DNA from: JAHJKV01 sp963678135
Lineage (GTDB): Bacteria > Desulfobacterota > Desulfovibrionia > Desulfovibrionales > Desulfovibrionaceae
Assembly: GCA_963678135.1 (NCBI GenBank)
Contig: OY782667.1
Location: forward strand, 1,178,001 to 1,242,000
Direction: 5' to 3'
Length of the DNA: 64,000 nucleotides
Under the pieces are notes generated by a model, which worked only from the letters and a program-made list of their open reading frames with translations, did not search any database and had not been told where the DNA came from. Made by a program: the position numbers and the translations under genes. Positions within the stretch are counted from its first letter, which is position 1, and each line of letters opens with the position of its first letter. This document shows positions 9,536 to 18,118 of the stretch, in pieces.

Positions 9536-10617
9536 AAGGTTTCCATTTGTTCTTTTGGTTCATGTTTATTTGCTTTGCATGTTTCTCTTGTACAGATGAT
9601 CCTGCTGGAAGTCAGGACGCAAAACAACGTAGTGAGCAGGCTTTAGACTCAGGTGAAGTTGTGGTGTATAATTGGACAGAATATCTTCCGGAAGAAGCGC
9701 TTCGCCGTTTTGAAGAAGAAACCGGTATCAAAGTGGTGTATTCCACCTTTGATTCCAATGAATCCATGTATGCAAAAGTAAAACTTGTGGGCGGCGAGGG
9801 ATATGATGTTGTTGTTCCTTCTACCTACTATGTTGCTAAAATGAGAGAGGAAGGATTACTTGCACCGCTTGACAGCAAAAAATTGCATAATTTCCATAAT
9901 CTTAACGCACAGGTTCTTGATAGAGAACATGACAGGGGCAATAAATATTCTATTCCCTATCTTTGGGGAGGCACTGGACTTTTATATGACAGCCGTGAGG
10001 CAGTAGAGACGCCAATAAGCTGGAAAAGTTTGTGGGATACACATTACCAAGGCAAGATTTTGTTGCAGGACGATGTCCGTGATGTTTTCGGTATTGCGCT
10101 GCTTTGCACAGGGCATTCTATCAACAGTCGATCTGAGGCAGAAATTCAGGATGCCTATGCTCTGTTGAAAACGCTTGCCCCCGGAGTTTTAGTCTATAAT
10201 TCTGACAGCCCCAAAATACCTTTCTTAAATGAGGAAGTAAGTATTGGGGGCATCTGGAATGGTGAAGCCTATATGGTGCAAGAGGAATCCGAGTATTTTA
10301 ATTTTATTTGGCCTCAAGAGGGTGGACTGCTTTGGATGGATAATTTTGTTATTCTTCAAGGCGCACGCAATTATGAGAATGCGCTGAAATTTATTGATTT
10401 TATGTTGAGGCCGGAAATTGCTGCTCTTTGCTGTACGGAATATGGCTACCCAACGCCAAATACAGAAGCTATTAAATTATTAGCAGCTGATATTGCGAAC
10501 AATCCTGTAATATTTCCACCTGAGGAAGTCTTGAAGCGTAGCGAGTTTCAAGGAGACGTCGGCGAAAGTATTGTTATATATGAAAAATATTGGGAAATGC
10601 TTCGAGCTGGACAGTAG
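9532..10617 (+). CDS. potD: Polyamine-binding lipoprotein PotD
   Basis: The 361-residue precursor begins with a lipoprotein signal whose lipobox ends CFSC at about residue 20, so the protein should be anchored to the membrane in the periplasm rather than soluble as in E. coli. The mature N-terminus VVVYNWTEYLPEEALRRFEE and GEGYDVVVPSTYYVAKM are PotD/PotF hallmarks, and later IPYLWGGTGLLYD and the IWNGEAYM region line the polyamine site. Start ATG 9532 overlaps the potC stop (ATGA) and follows AAGGAG. It is the last gene of the operon; 85 bases separate its stop from the convergent cheZ gene. Confidence 0.92.
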   Translation: MKGFHLFFWFMFICFACFSCTDDPAGSQDAKQRSEQALDSGEVVVYNWTEYLPEEALRRFEEETGIKVVYSTFDSNESMYAKVKLVGGEGYDVVVPSTYYVAKMREEGLLAPLDSKKLHNFHNLNAQVLDREHDRGNKYSIPYLWGGTGLLYDSREAVETPISWKSLWDTHYQGKILLQDDVRDVFGIALLCTGHSINSRSEAEIQDAYALLKTLAPGVLVYNSDSPKIPFLNEEVSIGGIWNGEAYMVQEESEYFNFIWPQEGGLLWMDNFVILQGARNYENALKFIDFMLRPEIAALCCTEYGYPTPNTEAIKLLAADIANNPVIFPPEEVLKRSEFQGDVGESIVIYEKYWEMLRAGQ

Positions 10618-10702
10618 GCAAGGCAAGGGGGCGAAAAATTTTCTTAATAAATCAAAAAATTGAAAATATATGAGTTCTTATGCCGGGTGAACAAACCCAA
10701 GA

Positions 10703-11482
10703 TCACAGCCCCAGCTTAGCGAGCATGTCGTCTACATAGGCTTGATCTGCATTGCGACAAGGGCCTTCAAGTACGGAGGCCTTTTCTTTGGCCTGTTTTT
10801 TTATATCTGTAATATTCAGTTCAGGAGTAGTTTCTTTGGTTTCAATCATCAAACCGGTAGAAACGATCATTTCTTTGACTATGTTTTCAATGGATTTGAG
10901 AGCATTGATTATGATTTTGATACGCTGGCCGGTAATATCTTGAAAAGAAAGGGAAACCATTATTTCATTGAGCTTTGTGTTAAAATCGCTGTGTATGTCT
11001 TTCAGCTGTAATCTGTTTTCTTTACTGACCCCACCGGTTTCAAAATCTTTTACTATTTTGCCAAGAGAATGACTCATGTCTTGTAGCCCTTCAACAAGAT
11101 CGAGTATTTTTACCGTAGCGTTTTCCGTGGCAATTAGCACTTCATCAAGCTGATTTGAGGCTTTTTCAAAAAGTTCATGAGGTGATTTTTCGGCCTGAAT
11201 ACTAAGAGTTTGAATGTTATTTTGAGAAGCTTGGGAAGATTGTTTTACAGACTTGAGTTCTTCATAAATATTACGCAGCCCGTGTTCCATATTGCCTGAT
11301 ACCGCACGATAAAAATCAGAATCCGCTAGTATTTTATTCACTTCTTGGGCAATGATATTTTGCACTTGCTTGGCAGCAGATTCACCAAGAGGGCTCTCTG
11401 TTTCTTTGTGTAGAGCTGAAATTATTTTACAAGATATATCATGTAAGTTTGCTTTGTTGAGTGTACTTTTAGCTTTGCTCAT
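10703..11482 (-). CDS. cheZ: CheZ-like chemotaxis phosphatase
   Basis: A 259-residue, largely helical protein predicted to dephosphorylate CheY-P. The central motif VSLSFQDITGQRI matches the CheZ active-site helix, in which an Asp and a Gln four residues apart (D-x-x-x-Q) attack phospho-CheY. The extreme C-terminus ADQAYVDDMLAKLGL resembles the CheY-tethering helix of enterobacterial CheZ, separated by a flexible linker as expected. The gene is last in a minus-strand run after a PilZ-like gene; 63 bases separate them. Together with flgM elsewhere in the window, this points to a motile organism. Confidence 0.82.
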   Translation of the reverse strand: MSKAKSTLNKANLHDISCKIISALHKETESPLGESAAKQVQNIIAQEVNKILADSDFYRAVSGNMEHGLRNIYEELKSVKQSSQASQNNIQTLSIQAEKSPHELFEKASNQLDEVLIATENATVKILDLVEGLQDMSHSLGKIVKDFETGGVSKENRLQLKDIHSDFNTKLNEIMVSLSFQDITGQRIKIIINALKSIENIVKEMIVSTGLMIETKETTPELNITDIKKQAKEKASVLEGPCRNADQAYVDDMLAKLGL

Positions 11483-11545
11483 TCTTGGAGTCCTTTGGGA
11501 AGTAGGGCGTCAATTGTTTATATTCCCTCAAAGAAAAGGATTGAC

Positions 11546-12070
11546 CTAAGTATTTTTATTTTGCCGGCGTATATGCTCTCGCTGCTCTTCAAAAACAAAT
11601 GAAACCACGGCTTCTTGATCTGTATCTCGTATACTCGCGAATTGGAGCAGGGTTTGATCGTGTTTTTTACCCTTTTGTATTTTTTGTGCGGTTCCTTTGG
11701 CTGCAGCTAATTGCAAGGGCATTTGACGCAGCATCATGACGACTTCAAGGGCAGTATTATCCGGTATTTCCGGTATAGAGGCGAAGGAGATTGTATCCCC
11801 AGAAATTTTGCGGATGTCTAATTGCAAGGGGTACTCATTTTTGAGTTGCTCTACATACTGATGCGCCAAAAGCATATCCAATTTTTTGTCTAATCCAAGA
11901 AGGAATTGGATAAGGCTATTTGGGAGTTTTGCATTTTTCAATCCTGCTATCGGAGGCGTGAGGGGAGCTACTGTAGTAAAGCGAATTTCATCGTCAAGAG
12001 AAGCTGTGATCCTTGCAAATCCAAGAATTCTTGTGGGCACACTGGCATATTTTTCTTGGCCATGCATCAC
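11546..12070 (-). CDS. PilZ-like domain protein
   Basis: A 174-residue protein whose C-terminal stretch LLQFASIRDTDQEAVVSFVFEEQRE resembles the end of PilZ domains, where the last strand is followed by an Ile/Val-rich helix and EQR. PilZ domains bind cyclic di-GMP through an N-terminal RxxxR and a D/NxSxxG motif; I cannot see clear copies, so nucleotide binding is doubtful. The ribosome site AAGGAGG lies seven bases before a GTG at 12070 and ten before an ATG at 12067; either could be the start. Position just upstream of cheZ suggests a motility or chemotaxis role, which is inference. Confidence 0.55.
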   Translation of the reverse strand: MMHGQEKYASVPTRILGFARITASLDDEIRFTTVAPLTPPIAGLKNAKLPNSLIQFLLGLDKKLDMLLAHQYVEQLKNEYPLQLDIRKISGDTISFASIPEIPDNTALEVVMMLRQMPLQLAAAKGTAQKIQKGKKHDQTLLQFASIRDTDQEAVVSFVFEEQREHIRRQNKNT

Positions 12071-12090
12071 AAGTCCCCCTCCTTATGCAA

Positions 12091-12534
12091 TCAGTCTAAG
12101 ATCAGGTCATCTAGATCAATAGACATAGCTTTTACAGGGCAAATTCGAGTACAAATGCCACAGGCTGAGCATTTATCTACATCAAAGGTTACGGTTCGCG
12201 ACTGCGGAGCAAGACTCAGCGCCGCAGTAGGGCAAAGGGAAGTGCATAAACCGCAGTGTATACACTCTTCTTCATTGCGGAATATTTTTTGAGCTACCGG
12301 AGTGATGCGTATTCCTGCTTCTTTCAGGTAATTGATTCCTTGCTCAAATTGATCTTCTTGCCCTGTGAGTTCAAGGGTCATGGCACCTTGTTGTCTAGGA
12401 TTGATGTCTGCTTTGAGGATATTGAAAGACAGGTTATACAATTTTACAAGATTACAAACCACCGGACGCCCGGAAACCATGGGTGGAAAGGTCAGGTAAA
12501 TTATTTTGCTGTAAGCATTATTGGGCGTACTCAT
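12091..12534 (-). CDS. NIL-domain 4Fe-4S ferredoxin
   Basis: A 147-residue protein with two parts. Residues about 8-80 match the NIL domain (named after the MetN C-terminus), beginning KIIYLTFPPMVSGRPVVCNL. Residues about 85-140 hold two classic 4Fe-4S motifs, CIHCGLCTSLCP and CSACGICTRICP, an 8Fe-8S ferredoxin. Such NIL-ferredoxin fusions are common in sulfate reducers and methanogens, where a role in sulfur or amino-acid redox chemistry has been proposed. It lies 16 bases downstream of the CpoB-like gene and 20 upstream of the PilZ-like gene. Confidence 0.85.
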   Translation of the reverse strand: MSTPNNAYSKIIYLTFPPMVSGRPVVCNLVKLYNLSFNILKADINPRQQGAMTLELTGQEDQFEQGINYLKEAGIRITPVAQKIFRNEEECIHCGLCTSLCPTAALSLAPQSRTVTFDVDKCSACGICTRICPVKAMSIDLDDLILD

Positions 12535-12550
12535 AGTGACTCCAATAGCC

Positions 12551-13738
12551 TTAGTTTTCGTTTATATATTGTTTTGCACGAGTGGCTTCTGTGGACTCTG
12601 GATATTTACTTATAAGATCTTCCAGCACGATTTTTCCAAGGTCTGCTTTACCCAAACGATAAAAGGAAACGCCTTGTTTCAGCAGCGCGTATTTATATTT
12701 TGTGGATTTAGGGTATTTTTTTATAACATCTTGATAGGCAAGGATCGCGCGTTGGTAATCAACGAGTTGATACCAGCATTCACCTTGCCAAAAAATAGCA
12801 TTGGGCACCAAGGCATGGTCAGTGAACGTGGTAGTAAATTCTGCCCACAAAGAACGTGCAGTATCGTATTTGCGTTTTCCAAAGTTTTCGTAAGCTTTTT
12901 CATACAAAATTTGGGCTGGATCAAGCTGCGGAGTTGCAACTTGCTCTGTATTTTGCGTTTGGGAGACACTTTCCAAAGGAGCGGAAGGGGCAGGAACAGT
13001 GTTGGCCGGAGTAGTATGAGTAGGAGCAGTATTGACAGAAACAGCCTCAGCTTGAGCGGTATTAGCTTGAGCAGTATTTTCCGGAGCAAGAGGATCAGCA
13101 CCAGCAGGACTTGTTTCAATACGGGCAGTGTTGTTCGGGGTCATCTCCTCTGGAGCAGTATTCACAGGAGCAGTGCTAGCTGGAGCAGTATCAAGAGGGG
13201 CAATCTCAATAGGGGCAGTTTCAATATTTGCGACAGTAGGATCTAATGCTTGCTGCTCAACATTTGCTACCTCAGCTGCAGTTATGGAGACGTCTTGCTG
13301 CGGTTGTTGTGTCTGTATTGCTTGTTGCTGTCTTTTTTCATCAAGGTCCACGGCCAGCTGATGTTCTAAGGCGAATTTTATTTTTTGAACATCTACGGCC
13401 AGTTCAGGGAGCGTGACTGTGGCATTCTCATCTTTTTGAGAAAGAGCGTTGAGCCTGTAATTGATGTCGTCTAATTCCCCTGAAATTGAGGCTATATTTT
13501 GTTTTATAGCTGCTACCTCTGCCCAAAGATCAGCTTGTCTTTCCTGAACTGGGCTTGAAGTTGTCTCTATTTTAGTGGCCAGATTGTTTTCCAGTTCACG
13601 GTATTGATGCTGAAGAGCTTGGCGGTCTCGCCGTGTTTGTGCTTGCAAGGCTTCAACATCACCTTGTGTGGCACAGCCTTGAAACAAGCCGGAGATAAGG
13701 AAAACAATCAAAAAAGAAATTTTTGTACTATTAGTCAT
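12551..13738 (-). CDS. CpoB/YbgF-like TPR lipoprotein with Thr/Ala/Pro repeat linker
   Basis: The 395-residue precursor has a lipoprotein signal ending FQGC near residue 22, a coiled coil (about residues 27-110), a long low-complexity linker rich in NTAP-like pentapeptides (about 165-265), and C-terminal tetratricopeptide repeats starting LYEKAYENFGKRKYDTARSL. This is the CpoB/YbgF plan: coiled coil plus TPR, working with Tol-Pal and septal peptidoglycan synthesis. The start is ATG 13738; an in-frame GTG at 13750 is possible. The gene begins eight bases inside the upstream PLDc_N gene. The linker is unusual and is listed separately. No tolA or pal is nearby, so the functional link rests on domain order alone. 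Confidence 0.75.
   Translation of the reverse strand: MTNSTKISFLIVFLISGLFQGCATQGDVEALQAQTRRDRQALQHQYRELENNLATKIETTSSPVQERQADLWAEVAAIKQNIASISGELDDINYRLNALSQKDENATVTLPELAVDVQKIKFALEHQLAVDLDEKRQQQAIQTQQPQQDVSITAAEVANVEQQALDPTVANIETAPIEIAPLDTAPASTAPVNTAPEEMTPNNTARIETSPAGADPLAPENTAQANTAQAEAVSVNTAPTHTTPANTVPAPSAPLESVSQTQNTEQVATPQLDPAQILYEKAYENFGKRKYDTARSLWAEFTTTFTDHALVPNAIFWQGECWYQLVDYQRAILAYQDVIKKYPKSTKYKYALLKQGVSFYRLGKADLGKIVLEDLISKYPESTEATRAKQYINEN
12963..13240 (-). repeat. Degenerate 15-bp coding minisatellite in the CpoB-like gene
   Basis: Within the CpoB-like gene the plus strand shows the motif GGAGCAGTATT and variants recurring at 15- or 30-bp spacing. On the coding strand this encodes a pentapeptide series of the form x-N-T-A-P with substitutions. 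The unit length is a multiple of three, so gain or loss of copies would keep the frame. The repeats separate the coiled coil from the TPR domain and probably act as a flexible spacer across the periplasm. Confidence 0.7.
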
Positions 13739-13949
13739 GTTTATTCTCACTGGTTGAACGTCCTTTGATAAGATATGCTAAGGCTCCAAAAAAGGGAAGG
13801 ATAGAAATTTGAAGCCAAATCATCATGTGCAGTGGATTATGTTTATGTTTACGATAAATATCAAACATACAAAACATGGTCAGAGCTAAGGCGCAGCCCA
13901 AAACAGAAAATAAGCAAATAAGTTGTGTTGTGCTCAGCTGCGCAAACAT
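13731..13949 (-). CDS. Small membrane protein with PLDc_N (phospholipase D N-terminal-like) domain
   Basis: A 72-residue protein with two hydrophobic segments, roughly residues 9-30 and 43-62. The second, ILPFFGALAYLIKGR, matches the conserved end of the PLDc_N domain that precedes cardiolipin synthase catalytic domains, preceded by the IYRKHKHN loop. No catalytic HKD motif is present, so it is not an enzyme by itself. It starts one base into the lgt stop and its end overlaps the start of the CpoB-like gene by eight bases, so it is embedded in the ileS-lspA-lgt run. Function is unknown. Confidence 0.75.
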   Translation of the reverse strand: MFAQLSTTQLICLFSVLGCALALTMFCMFDIYRKHKHNPLHMMIWLQISILPFFGALAYLIKGRSTSENKHD

Positions 13950-14707
13950 TAGCTACTCCGAAGGGGGTTGTTAAAAAATAAAAGCCAAAGGCCGAAGATA
14001 CCGAAACAAGCAGTGCTTATATGAGTCACGCTTAAAGGGCCGAAGGCTCCTCGAAAATCAGCCCGATAAAATTCTACAAGAAATCTATTGAAACAAAAAA
14101 GGAGTAAAAACACACCGGCTCGTTGTCCTTGGCGAGGTAATTTTTGCCCTATGGCTACAAGAATCAGGAAAAGTAAGAAACTTAAAATGCTATGATATAA
14201 TTGTGTAGGATGCAGTGCAATTCCAAGAGGAGCAACACTTTTTTGTTGAGTAAAGGTGACGCTCCAAGGGAGTTCGCAGGGCTTGCCATAACAACAACCA
14301 GCCATGAAACAGCCTATGCGCCCTATGGCTTGCCCCAAGGCCACTCCCGGAACCGCGCAATCAAGCCATTGTAAAAATGATTGTTGTTTGTGACGTATAA
14401 TCCAAAATCCTAGCAGAAAACCACCTGCAAGCCCCCCTGAAAAAACCATTCCACCTTCCCAGAACATAAAAATATGTAAAGGGTATTTCAAAAAATACGG
14501 TAGCTTGAGTAGGACATAGAGCAAACGTGCTCCAAGAAGAGAGCCCACAAGAATTATAAAGCTTAAGTCTGGTACCAGTGTAGAGTCTAATTTTGCCTTT
14601 TTGCTTTCGCGTATAGACCAAAGCACGGCCAGCGCAAAGCCAAGTGCCATAAAAACACCATATGTATGGATAGAGATTGAAGCAAAACTATAGAGTATCG
14701 GATGCAT
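13949..14707 (-). CDS. lgt: Prolipoprotein diacylglyceryl transferase Lgt
   Basis: A 252-residue inner-membrane enzyme that adds diacylglycerol from phosphatidylglycerol to the lipobox cysteine of prolipoproteins. The family signature GQAIGRIGCFMAGCCYGKP is intact, and the N-terminal SISIHTYGVFMALGF with its conserved HTYG region is typical. About seven membrane helices are predicted. It overlaps the end of lspA by 20 bases, so the enzymes acting before (Lgt) and after (LspA) in lipoprotein maturation are encoded together. At least five predicted lipoproteins in this window would be substrates. Confidence 0.94.
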   Translation of the reverse strand: MHPILYSFASISIHTYGVFMALGFALAVLWSIRESKKAKLDSTLVPDLSFIILVGSLLGARLLYVLLKLPYFLKYPLHIFMFWEGGMVFSGGLAGGFLLGFWIIRHKQQSFLQWLDCAVPGVALGQAIGRIGCFMAGCCYGKPCELPWSVTFTQQKSVAPLGIALHPTQLYHSILSFLLFLILVAIGQKLPRQGQRAGVFLLLFCFNRFLVEFYRADFRGAFGPLSVTHISTACFGIFGLWLLFFNNPLRSS

Positions 14708-15191
14708 TTGTATGCCCTTCTCGCAAATAGGCGAGTACGAGGAATGCTGCGCCTATGGTAATGCCCATATCCGCTATATTAAAAGAAGGCCAATGCCAAG
14801 AACCAAGATAAAAATCAAGAAAATCTGTCACATATCCATGACGAATTCTATCCACGAGATTACCGAGTGCCCCCCCAAGTATAAGGCCTATGCCACTGAC
14901 AAATACGAGGCGAGGTTTCTGGCTGGCTCGAAGCAGAGAAAGTAAAAACATAATAGAGACAATATTAATTCCTATGAGTAGCGGTACTTGCCAGTCACTT
15001 GCAGTGTTATTGAGAAAGCCAAAGGCTGAACCTTTGTTGCGTACATGACTTAAATTAAAAAAACCTGGAAGAATCGGTTTCAGTGTCCACAGTTCTAAAT
15101 GCACACGGATCAGCCATTTTGTAAGGATGTCCGGCAAAAAAACACCGAGAGCAATGCACAAAGTGCGTAGATAAAGCTGGTACGAGTGCAT
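14688..15191 (-). CDS. lspA: Lipoprotein signal peptidase LspA (signal peptidase II)
   Basis: A 167-residue four-helix membrane aspartyl protease that removes lipoprotein signal peptides. The two catalytic regions are present: GGALGNLVDRIRHGYVTDFLDF with the first Asp, and WPSFNIADMGI with the second. The N-terminal D-x-x-TKW segment (DILTKWLI) and the NKGSAFGFL loop are also characteristic. It starts directly after the ileS stop with no spacer, a gene order (ileS-lspA) seen in many bacteria. It is followed by lgt with a 20-base overlap. Confidence 0.95.
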   Translation of the reverse strand: MHSYQLYLRTLCIALGVFLPDILTKWLIRVHLELWTLKPILPGFFNLSHVRNKGSAFGFLNNTASDWQVPLLIGINIVSIMFLLSLLRASQKPRLVFVSGIGLILGGALGNLVDRIRHGYVTDFLDFYLGSWHWPSFNIADMGITIGAAFLVLAYLREGHTNASDTL

Positions 15192-17999
15192 CTACGCCTC
15201 ATATTGAGCCAAAATATCTGAGCAACGTGGGCAAACAGAGGGATGCTCAGGGTTTGTGCCTCTTTGTGTTGTATAACGCCAGCAGCGTTCACATTTTTCA
15301 CCAGAGGCCTGCGTAACAAGGATGGACAATCCTTGAATTTCCTCGGAAATAAAAGCGTGCTCAGTGCTTTGGGCAGGGTCGCTAAGAGTCACTTGGGAGA
15401 CAATGAAAAATTCCTCCATATCTATATTGTGTAAGGCCTGATGAATGGATTCAGGAGCAAAAAGCGTAATGCTTGCGTCAAGTGGCTTCCCAATGAGTCC
15501 TTCTTGGCGCTTGGGCTCAATGGCTTTGGTTACTTCGCTACGCAGGTCAAGCAAGAGCTGCCTACGGCTACGCTCTGAAGATGTACAATTTGTTTGCGGA
15601 AGATTTGGGCGCAAAGCAAATACTGTTTTTATTGGTGGCCGTAAAGTTTCAGGGATATAGCTAAAGACTTCTTCTGCGGTAAAGGAAAGAACCGGAGCCA
15701 TATCAAGAAGCAGTGCATTCAGTGCGTGCCAGAGAACAGTTTGAGCACTACGGCGTTTGAGGCTGTCCTTTGCTTCTACATAGAGTCTGTCCTTGGCTAT
15801 GTCTAAGAAAAAAGCAGAGAGGTCTGTAACGCAAAGATTATGCAGTGTATGATAGACCTTATGGAATTCAAAATTGCTGTACGCGCTTTGAATGCTTTGG
15901 TGTCCTTGCAAAATAAGATCTAAAGCTAATCGATCGACGGCTAATAATTTTTCCACAGGCAAAATATCCTGCGCGCTGAGGTCAAAGATATTTGAAAGCA
16001 GGAATCTACATGTATTTCGTATACGACGATAGGCATCGACCAGTCTTTGCATGGTCAGTTTGGAATAGCGTATATCCTCCTGATAATTTGAAGACGAGAC
16101 CCAAAGGCGCAAAAGGTCTGCTCCAAATTCATCAATAACCGTTTGCGGTTCAATGACATTTTGTAAAGATTTTGACATTTTTATGCCGTCAGCATCCACA
16201 ACATAGCCGTGTGTGAGTACATTGCGATATGGGATGTGATCGCATGTTCCGAGAGAAGCAAGCAAAGTAGAATGGAACCAGCCACGATGTTGGTCTGAGC
16301 CTTCCAAGTATAAATCGGCTGGGAAGGAAAGTTCAGGGCGTTGTTGTACCACGGCAGCGAAAGATGTTCCTGAATCAAACCAAACATCAAGAATATCTGA
16401 TTCGCGTGTCCAGTGTGTGCTACCACATTTTGGACAAGTAAGACCTTCTGGAACGATAGCTGAAAGTTCGGCTTCATACCAGTAATCACAACCAGTTGGA
16501 TGCTTTTGAAATTTATCAGCAATAGCCATTACCCAATCAGCGTCAAACCATGCTTCGTCACATTCTTTGCAAAGTAGGGCAATGATAGGAACTCCCCAGT
16601 TTCGTTGTCTGGAAATACACCAATCAGGGCGATTCTCTATCATATTATAAATACGATCTTCTCCCCAAGACGGAATCCAGTGTACTTTATTACGAATGGC
16701 TTCTAAAGCTTTGCTTCGAAGATTGTTTTCGTCCATTGCAATGAACCATTGTGTGGTGGCTCGAAAAATAAGGGGCTTTTTACAACGCCAACAATGGGGA
16801 TAGGAATGGGATATTTTTTCCGCAGCAAGCAAATGTCCAAGCTCAGTCAGTTTTTTGATCACTTCCGGATTGGCTTCAAACACAGTGAGTCCGCCAAAAT
16901 ATTTGACGCTCTCTAAAAATCGGCCTTCGCCATTCATGGGTGAAAGTGGCTCGAGTCCATGTTTACAGCCGGTTTCAAAATCTTCTCTACCATGACCTGG
17001 GGCAGTGTGAACGCAGCCGGTTCCGGTATCTAGGGTAACATAATCAGCACTGAGTATTTTTGAGGCTCGATCATAAATAGGATGGCGAGCTTCTAATCCT
17101 TCAAGCTCAATTCCTTTGCGTGTAGCAAGGAGAGTAATATTTTCCCACCCAAAACGTTGCGCGCATTGTTCAAGCAGCGCTTCGGCTACAATATATGTAG
17201 CATTGTTTGCGGAAACAAAAACATAGTCCGCATCAGGATGCACAGCAACAGCCATATTGTCAGGAATTGTCCAAGGCGTTGTTGTCCAAATGATAATAAA
17301 TGTTTGCGTGAGCTTTGCTTGGGGTGCAAAAGCGTGCACTTTGCTGTCTGGCAGAGGGAAGCGTACATAAATAGAGGGAGAAGTATGATCAAAGTATTCT
17401 ACTTCAGCTTCGGCCAAAGCGGTTTCACAGCTACAGCACCAGTGCACGGGTTTTTGTCCGCGTACTACTGAACCTGCTTCCATAAAGCGCCCTAGTTCTT
17501 TTGCCGTGGTTGCTTCATAGGCTGGGTTCATGGTTAAGTACGGTTCATCCCATGTGCCTAGTACACCAAGGCGTTTGAACTCTTCTCGCTGTACTCCTAC
17601 CCATTTGCTGGCGTATTCACGGCAGAGTCTGCGCAAGGTTTGCGCTGGAACTGTTTTTCCTTTGGCTCGTAATTCTGTGGTAACTTTATGCTCAATTGGC
17701 AAACCGTGGCAGTCCCAGCCGGGAACATATTCAGTACGAAAACCCTGCAAGTTTTTTGATTTTACAACAATGTCTTTGAGTATTTTATTCAGCGCAGTGC
17801 CGATATGGATATGTGCATTAGCATAAGGTGGCCCATCGTGTAGCACATAATTTTCAGCCGTATCATTTGCTTTAATCATTTCGTCATACGCATTATTGGC
17901 TGCCCATTCTTTGAGCATTTCCGGTTCGCGCTGGCGAAGATTGGCTTTCATGGGAAATTTTGTTTGAGGCAACAGTAAAGTTTTTTTATAATCACTCAT
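15192..17999 (-). CDS. ileS: Isoleucyl-tRNA synthetase
   Basis: A 935-residue class I synthetase charging tRNA-Ile. HIGH-type motif reads HIHIG near residue 64, the KMSKS loop is intact (IKMSKSLQNV), the CP1 editing domain contains the expected GTGCVHTAPGHGREDF segment, and the C-terminus holds a zinc-binding CERCW/CPRC pair, as in the E. coli-type bacterial enzyme. I chose ATG 17999 (MSDYKKTLLLPQTKFPMKANL) since this matches the family N-terminus and has AAAGGA upstream; an 18-codon longer frame lacks support. It is the first gene of the minus-strand run. No T-box-like structure was recognised upstream. Confidence 0.95.
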   Translation of the reverse strand: MSDYKKTLLLPQTKFPMKANLRQREPEMLKEWAANNAYDEMIKANDTAENYVLHDGPPYANAHIHIGTALNKILKDIVVKSKNLQGFRTEYVPGWDCHGLPIEHKVTTELRAKGKTVPAQTLRRLCREYASKWVGVQREEFKRLGVLGTWDEPYLTMNPAYEATTAKELGRFMEAGSVVRGQKPVHWCCSCETALAEAEVEYFDHTSPSIYVRFPLPDSKVHAFAPQAKLTQTFIIIWTTTPWTIPDNMAVAVHPDADYVFVSANNATYIVAEALLEQCAQRFGWENITLLATRKGIELEGLEARHPIYDRASKILSADYVTLDTGTGCVHTAPGHGREDFETGCKHGLEPLSPMNGEGRFLESVKYFGGLTVFEANPEVIKKLTELGHLLAAEKISHSYPHCWRCKKPLIFRATTQWFIAMDENNLRSKALEAIRNKVHWIPSWGEDRIYNMIENRPDWCISRQRNWGVPIIALLCKECDEAWFDADWVMAIADKFQKHPTGCDYWYEAELSAIVPEGLTCPKCGSTHWTRESDILDVWFDSGTSFAAVVQQRPELSFPADLYLEGSDQHRGWFHSTLLASLGTCDHIPYRNVLTHGYVVDADGIKMSKSLQNVIEPQTVIDEFGADLLRLWVSSSNYQEDIRYSKLTMQRLVDAYRRIRNTCRFLLSNIFDLSAQDILPVEKLLAVDRLALDLILQGHQSIQSAYSNFEFHKVYHTLHNLCVTDLSAFFLDIAKDRLYVEAKDSLKRRSAQTVLWHALNALLLDMAPVLSFTAEEVFSYIPETLRPPIKTVFALRPNLPQTNCTSSERSRRQLLLDLRSEVTKAIEPKRQEGLIGKPLDASITLFAPESIHQALHNIDMEEFFIVSQVTLSDPAQSTEHAFISEEIQGLSILVTQASGEKCERCWRYTTQRGTNPEHPSVCPRCSDILAQYEA

Positions 18000-18108
18000 G
18001 GAAAAAATGTTCCTTTGGGTATTTGTTGAGACCATGCGTTTGAATAATAACAATAATCAGCACAAAAAAATATCTTGATTGACAAAGGACTACAAGTCAA
18101 GTGCAGCC

Positions 18109-18118
18109 GTTTTTGCTT
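18109..18118. repeat. Target-site duplication, left copy
   Basis: GTTTTTGCTT directly abuts the left terminal inverted repeat and is identical, in the same orientation, to the bases abutting the right one. A perfect 10-base direct repeat at exactly these two places is unlikely by chance and suggests an insertion not yet blurred by mutation. Confidence 0.75.

Noticed and set aside
12521..13246. A 241-codon plus-strand frame opposite the CpoB-like gene
   Set aside because: The Ser/Arg-rich second half is the reverse reading of the NTAP repeats; the minus-strand lipoprotein with TPRs explains the region.
18000..18118. T-box leader before ileS
   Set aside because: No recognisable T-box sequence or specifier stem; the element insertion lies further upstream and the gap is short.
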